DNA from: JAABRE01 sp964413275
GTDB taxonomy: Bacteria; Cyanobacteriota; Cyanobacteriia; Cyanobacteriales; JAABRE01
Assembly: GCA_964413275.1 (NCBI GenBank)
Contig: CAYPSO010000006.1
Span: 1 to 64,000 of the forward strand
Reading direction: 5' to 3'
Length of the DNA: 64,000 nt
The translations under genes and the position numbers were made by a program. The notes under the pieces were generated by a model, which saw only the letters and a program-made list of their open reading frames with translations, was not told the DNA's origin and searched no databases. Positions 60,508-64,000 of the stretch are shown one piece after another; the first letter of the stretch is position 1, and the number at the start of each line of letters is the position of its first letter.

Positions 60508-60636
60508 ATGGAAAGAAGAAAAATTTTAATTGTAACAAAAACATACCCTTCAATTAGTATCAAATATAAAGAAACAGTATGTACAGCAGGTCTTTTGCTT
60601 TTAGATGCAGAAAAAGTAATCTTATTTGATTATTAG
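60508..60636 (+). pseudogene. N-terminal fragment of a DUF488-neighbour protein
   Basis: ATG 60508 begins MERRKILIVTKTYPSISIKY, continues KETVCTAGLLLLDAEKVI and stops at 60634-60636 after 42 residues. The opening resembles longer proteins encoded beside DUF488 genes (from memory), where the text after TVCTAG continues into a domain missing here. The DUF488 gene follows 31 bases later. Probably an internal deletion product. Confidence 0.45.
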
Positions 60637-60667
60637 GATATAAAACAAATTAGTATAGGAAGAGAAA

Positions 60668-61060
60668 ATGATTTTTACTTTTGGATATGGAAATAGAAAA
60701 AATTATGATTTATTATCATCTTATATCAAAAATTATGAAATTAAGTATTTAGTAGATGTAAGACAAAATCCAAGAGCTTGGACTCGACGTTGGTATGGTC
60801 AAGAAATAGCTAATTTTTGCCAAGAGAAAGGCATAAAGTATATAAATGATTCATCATTAGGAAATACATCAGGAAAAAGTAATTGGATTTCTCCCAACCC
60901 AGAAAAAGCAGAAAATATGTTAATAAATATTGCACAATTTGCAAGTAAAGAAAATATTTTACTTCTTTGTTCTGAAATTGATTTTAATAAATGTCATAGA
61001 ACAGAAGTAGCCAAACAATTAGAAAATATGTCAAATGTTTCTATCAAACACTTAAAATAA
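60668..61060 (+). CDS. DUF488 family protein
   Basis: A 130-aa protein with the N-terminal FTFGYGNR, LVDVRQNPRAWTRRW and the later LLCSEIDFNKCHRTEVAKQL. The last resembles the conserved LLC-E....CHR segment of DUF488, in which Cys and His could bind metal. Function is unknown; members often travel with defence or repair genes. It is preceded by a gene fragment that probably was its operon partner. Confidence 0.85.
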   Translation: MIFTFGYGNRKNYDLLSSYIKNYEIKYLVDVRQNPRAWTRRWYGQEIANFCQEKGIKYINDSSLGNTSGKSNWISPNPEKAENMLINIAQFASKENILLLCSEIDFNKCHRTEVAKQLENMSNVSIKHLK

Positions 61061-61128
61061 AATAAATTATTTCATAATAAATTTTTGAAATCAGCATCTA
61101 TTGTAATTATCCAAAACAAGTAATATAA

Positions 61129-61317
61129 ATGCAAAATAATATAGACTTCAGTTGTGCTTATTGTGGAGAAAAAAATACTACATTTATTGATATAAGTGCC
61201 GGCTCTCAACAATCCTATGTTGAAGATTGTCAAGTATGTTGTCAACCTAATGTTCTTGACATTACTATTGACGAAGAAACCCTAGAAATTGAAATTAACA
61301 CCGAACCTGAAAGCTAA
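61129..61317 (+). CDS. CPXCG-type cysteine-rich zinc-ribbon protein
   Basis: A 62-aa acidic protein with two Cys pairs, Cys9/Cys12 (FSCAYCGE) and Cys34/Cys37 with extra Cys38 (VEDCQVCCQPN), which form a small zinc ribbon. QSYVEDC matches the CPXCG family. Function unknown. Short AT-rich spacers on both sides. Confidence 0.85.
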   Translation: MQNNIDFSCAYCGEKNTTFIDISAGSQQSYVEDCQVCCQPNVLDITIDEETLEIEINTEPES

Positions 61318-61494
61318 GATTTACTCTTTAATTTCTATAGCTAAGAAACAGAATTTTTCTTACTATTGCCTATTCCCTGCTAAAATTATTTATAAATGCC
61401 TAATTAATAAATTCAGAGATGTTAATTAGGTATGGTTGGTTAAAAATTAATCAATTATTAGCAACTGTTGTAAAATCTTTTACTGTTTAAAATA

Positions 61495-62085
61495 GTGAAA
61501 ATACCTGATTTTGTTTTAGCATCTGCATCTGGTGCTCGTCGTAAATTATTAGAAAATGTAGGAATTAAACCGATTATTTGTCATAGTAACTTTGACGAGT
61601 CTCAAATTACCATGACTGAGCCTCAAGGCTTAGTACAGATTTTAGCTGAATGTAAAGCGAAAACTGTAGCATCTGAGTTTACCGATGCCCTGATTTTAGG
61701 ATGTGATTCCATGTTAGTCGTCAACAGACAAATATATGGTAAACCAGAATCAGAGCAAGAGGCGATCGCCCTATGGCATAAAATGAGAGGTAATACAGGC
61801 ATATTATATACAGGTCATGTTTTTATTGACCAAATAAAACAGCGACAATTAGTTTATTGTGGTATAACCAAATTAGAATTTGCCCAGATTGATGATAATA
61901 CCATTGAAGCTTATGTTAAAACTGGTGAACCATTAAAATGTGCTGGTTGTTTTGCCTTGGAGGGAAAAGGAGGTTTATTTGTGAATAGAATAGAAGGTTG
62001 TCATAGTAACGTTATTGGTCTGAGTTTACCACTTTTGCGACAGGCGACCGCAGAATTAGGTTATCAAATTAGTGATTTTTGGTAA
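61495..62085 (+). CDS. maf: Maf-like nucleotide pyrophosphatase
   Basis: A 196-aa ITPase-fold enzyme that hydrolyses non-canonical nucleoside triphosphates. VLASASGARRKLLENVGI contains the S-x-R-R substrate motif. FDES, LGCDSMLVV, GKPESEQEA and the C-terminal KCAGCFALEGKGGLFV and GCHSNVIGLSL follow in order. The start is GTG 61495, as no ATG fits the conserved N-terminus. It is 20 bases ahead of the following acidic protein gene and probably co-transcribed. Confidence 0.92.
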   Translation: MKIPDFVLASASGARRKLLENVGIKPIICHSNFDESQITMTEPQGLVQILAECKAKTVASEFTDALILGCDSMLVVNRQIYGKPESEQEAIALWHKMRGNTGILYTGHVFIDQIKQRQLVYCGITKLEFAQIDDNTIEAYVKTGEPLKCAGCFALEGKGGLFVNRIEGCHSNVIGLSLPLLRQATAELGYQISDFW

Positions 62086-62105
62086 AGAATAAACCCTGAA
62101 AAAAT

Positions 62106-63329
62106 ATGACACCTAATGATAATTTTAAAAATGCCCTAAAAGCTGGAAAATTAGCTGACGCTTTAGTAATTGCCTTAAGTAAAGCTACAGAGTTAAAAAT
62201 TACAACTTCTATAGTTTCAGCTAATGATTATTATGGCAAAAATAGTCAAATCCATCCAGAAGATTGTCTCGAAACAAAAATTAATTTACTTAAAGGAGAA
62301 ATTAATAATAAAATTGGGGAAAATTTACTTAAAAATCAGAACTATGAAACTCTGCAAAAATTACATTTAGAAGAAGCCATTCAGGGAAATCAAATTATTC
62401 AAAATAATTTAGAAACTCTACAAGAACTATTTGAAATTCTAGCTCAATTAAAACAACAAAAACTAGAAATAACTCACCCTGAAATAGTATCTTTACATTT
62501 AGGAAATCAACTTCCTCCTGCTCCGCCACCCCCTCCGCCACCTCCGCCACCTTTTCCTAAAATATCTACCATTCATAAAAATCCTGAAATTGTTGTTACA
62601 GAAAATAATCCTCAAACAGTTGAAAAAGCTGATTCAAAAAAGCGTAATCGACATAGAAGATATGACTGGAAAACCTTAACAGAAAGTATGAACGAATCGG
62701 ATGAAATTCCTGAAATAACCATCGAAACTAAAGACTTACTAGAAGAAGATTGGGGTGACTTAATTATTGATGAGGATATAAATTCTAATCAAAATATTAT
62801 TGAAGAATTATCAGTTAAAAGTAAAACTGTTAAGAATGATACCACTCTTATATCTGGATCTAAAATTAGTGAATTAATTGCTGAAGAAAATATTGCTCAA
62901 TCGGAAATGATTACTAATGAAGATGATATGATTGAGCATATATCTATTGAAGATGACAAAATTAATTTAACTACTCAATCAATTTCAGAAGGTGAAGTAA
63001 AATCTTTACGTGCCAAAGAAAACAAATATAATTCATCTTTAAATAGCAAAAAAACTTCTACTTCACCTAAGAAAAGAATGTTCGATGGTAACATTGATAA
63101 CTATAATTTATATCCCGATAGCACACCAAGGGAAAATAATGAAATTCATGTTATGCTTCCAGAAGAAGATTGGGAAGATTTATTAGGAGATTCTGAGCAA
63201 TTAGACACAGAAGATTCTGAATTATTAGATATGCCAGAAGTTGTTTCATTACATGATAGTGACGATGACTGGGATGATATTATTGAAGAACTTTACGAAC
63301 CTAAAATATTGCCTAAAAATAAAAAGTAA
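62106..63329 (+). CDS. Unknown acidic protein with polyproline tract and three acidic-Trp motifs
   Basis: A 407-aa cytosolic protein without signal or membrane segment. The N-terminal about 130 residues are helical (FKNALKAGKLADALVIALSK, GEINNKIGENLL) and look conserved in cyanobacteria. A run of about 13 Pro (about residues 138-151) follows, then a low-complexity acidic region with three copies of a DWxD(L/I) motif: EEDWGDLI (about 213), EEDWEDLL (about 353) and DDDWDDII (about 387). I know no function. It sits between maf and another unknown gene that may be in the same transcript. Confidence 0.7.
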   Translation: MTPNDNFKNALKAGKLADALVIALSKATELKITTSIVSANDYYGKNSQIHPEDCLETKINLLKGEINNKIGENLLKNQNYETLQKLHLEEAIQGNQIIQNNLETLQELFEILAQLKQQKLEITHPEIVSLHLGNQLPPAPPPPPPPPPPFPKISTIHKNPEIVVTENNPQTVEKADSKKRNRHRRYDWKTLTESMNESDEIPEITIETKDLLEEDWGDLIIDEDINSNQNIIEELSVKSKTVKNDTTLISGSKISELIAEENIAQSEMITNEDDMIEHISIEDDKINLTTQSISEGEVKSLRAKENKYNSSLNSKKTSTSPKKRMFDGNIDNYNLYPDSTPRENNEIHVMLPEEDWEDLLGDSEQLDTEDSELLDMPEVVSLHDSDDDWDDIIEELYEPKILPKNKK

Positions 63330-63424
63330 TTTGTAACCCATTTAATCCTTGAATTTGCTGTTTAGGATAAGGCAGACGAGACGGCAAAAGGGATTAATAA
63401 TATGAAAGTTAAAAGGTTAAAAAA

Positions 63425-64000
63425 ATGGGCATAGAAGTAATAAATAATCGAAAAAATGACATTTTGTCAAAAAAAATAAATTGTTTAGTTGACTCTATCG
63501 AATCCTTATTAGGAGATATTTCTGCTTTAGAAGTCAATACGATGATTGTTGATACTATTATTCCCCATAGTTTTATACCAGAAAAAGCTTATCAAGATAT
63601 ATATTTAATTTCGGAAGAATATTTAGAACAACAAACAATTATTAAAAGTTTATGGAAAGATTATTTAGAATTAAAAGCTAATCTTGAATTTGAATATCTA
63701 TTAATTAAAAAAAATGAAGCAGAATTACCACATATTAGTGAAGAAGAAGAAATTAAACAACTTTTTAATAGTAGCAGATTTTTATCTACTTTAAAAAAAT
63801 TAGCAAATATCAAAGCTATTTTAGATAAACGCAATTATAAGTTATTAAATCAAACACAAGAAAAAATACCGATAGAAACAGATTTAATTTACGCACAAAC
63901 AGAAATACATCTAAATGGAGAAATTATTAATCGCTATTCTCAGGAAATTCTTAATCATCCTCATAAAGATTTAATTTTAGAAATTCATCGAGATAGCATT
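63425..64000 (+). CDS. Unknown cyanobacterial protein, 5' part only
   Basis: ATG 63425 opens a frame that runs without stop for 192 codons to the window edge. It begins MGIEVINNRKNDILSKK and continues INCLVDSIESLLGDISALEV. The protein is helical and charged, with no signal peptide. It lies 95 bases after the polyproline acidic protein gene in the same direction. Codon use is like the neighbours. I do not recognise it. It is short of a stop only because the window ends. Confidence 0.65.
   Translation, partial: MGIEVINNRKNDILSKKINCLVDSIESLLGDISALEVNTMIVDTIIPHSFIPEKAYQDIYLISEEYLEQQTIIKSLWKDYLELKANLEFEYLLIKKNEAELPHISEEEEIKQLFNSSRFLSTLKKLANIKAILDKRNYKLLNQTQEKIPIETDLIYAQTEIHLNGEIINRYSQEILNHPHKDLILEIHRDSI

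Overview
The window is chromosomal DNA from a low-GC, probably unicellular cyanobacterium. The evidence is a D1 (psbA) C-terminus at the left edge, Psb27, a Ycf37-like TPR protein, the panC-cmk fusion, the NDH-like/SelD fusion, DUF4278, frequent HIP1 octamers (GCGATCGC, e.g. 10213-10220 and 20976-20983) and heptanucleotide tandem repeats. The gene set resembles the Geminocystis/Cyanobacterium group (inference). Two 100-base N runs (39379-39478, 41993-42092) are scaffold gaps of unknown true size.

Layout. 1-7.6 kb: psbA tail, a broken VWA-protein gene, selD fusion, a large secreted metalloprotease, trpC. 7.6-10.6 kb: a dead antitoxin-like gene and alaS. 10.8-15.6 kb: a minus-strand guanidine operon. 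A guanidine-I riboswitch with a visible intrinsic terminator precedes guanidine hydrolase (gdmH), a glutathione transferase, the nickel chaperones hypA and hypB, and a sodium:solute symporter. 15.7-27.9 kb: an RHH-PP2C fusion phosphatase, an IS630 remnant, panC-cmk, rlpA, purM, rpmI-rplT, a solute-binding protein with a one-base frame problem at its start, ycf37, a PQQ-type sugar dehydrogenase lipoprotein, aas and a YlqD-family gene. 28.3-33.5 kb: a sugar/glycan island (aminotransferase, glycosyltransferase, DUF6817, two hexapeptide acyltransferases enclosing a 2OG-Fe(II) oxygenase). 33.6-45.6 kb: ispF, pepA, an HD hydrolase, a pentapeptide protein, a debranching enzyme, a metal P-type ATPase, pstCAB without pstS, and psb27. 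45.9-51.5 kb: a VCBS/RTX protein and small genes. 51.6-58.2 kb: a two-component system wrapped around secreted-protein genes. 58.3-64 kb: toxin-antitoxin debris, GST, a TspO-like protein, DUF488, maf, and two unknown genes, the last cut by the window edge.

The most promising little-described unit is 51.6-58.2 kb. A CHASE2 histidine kinase follows a small secreted protein on the minus strand. Divergent from it are four small Sec-exported proteins, a 526-aa RTX protein and a LuxR-type response regulator. The RTX protein and the first small protein share a curlin-like Gln/Asn repeat. The divergent promoter carries an inverted repeat and two TGCGGTTT boxes 22 bp apart. It looks like a self-regulated extracellular fibre or matrix system (inference).

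The second notable unit is the guanidine operon, in which sensing, uptake, nickel insertion and hydrolysis appear as one transcription unit. Many intergenic spaces hold inverted-repeat miniature elements (GTGGGCA/TGCCCAC and others), and several short genes are decayed.
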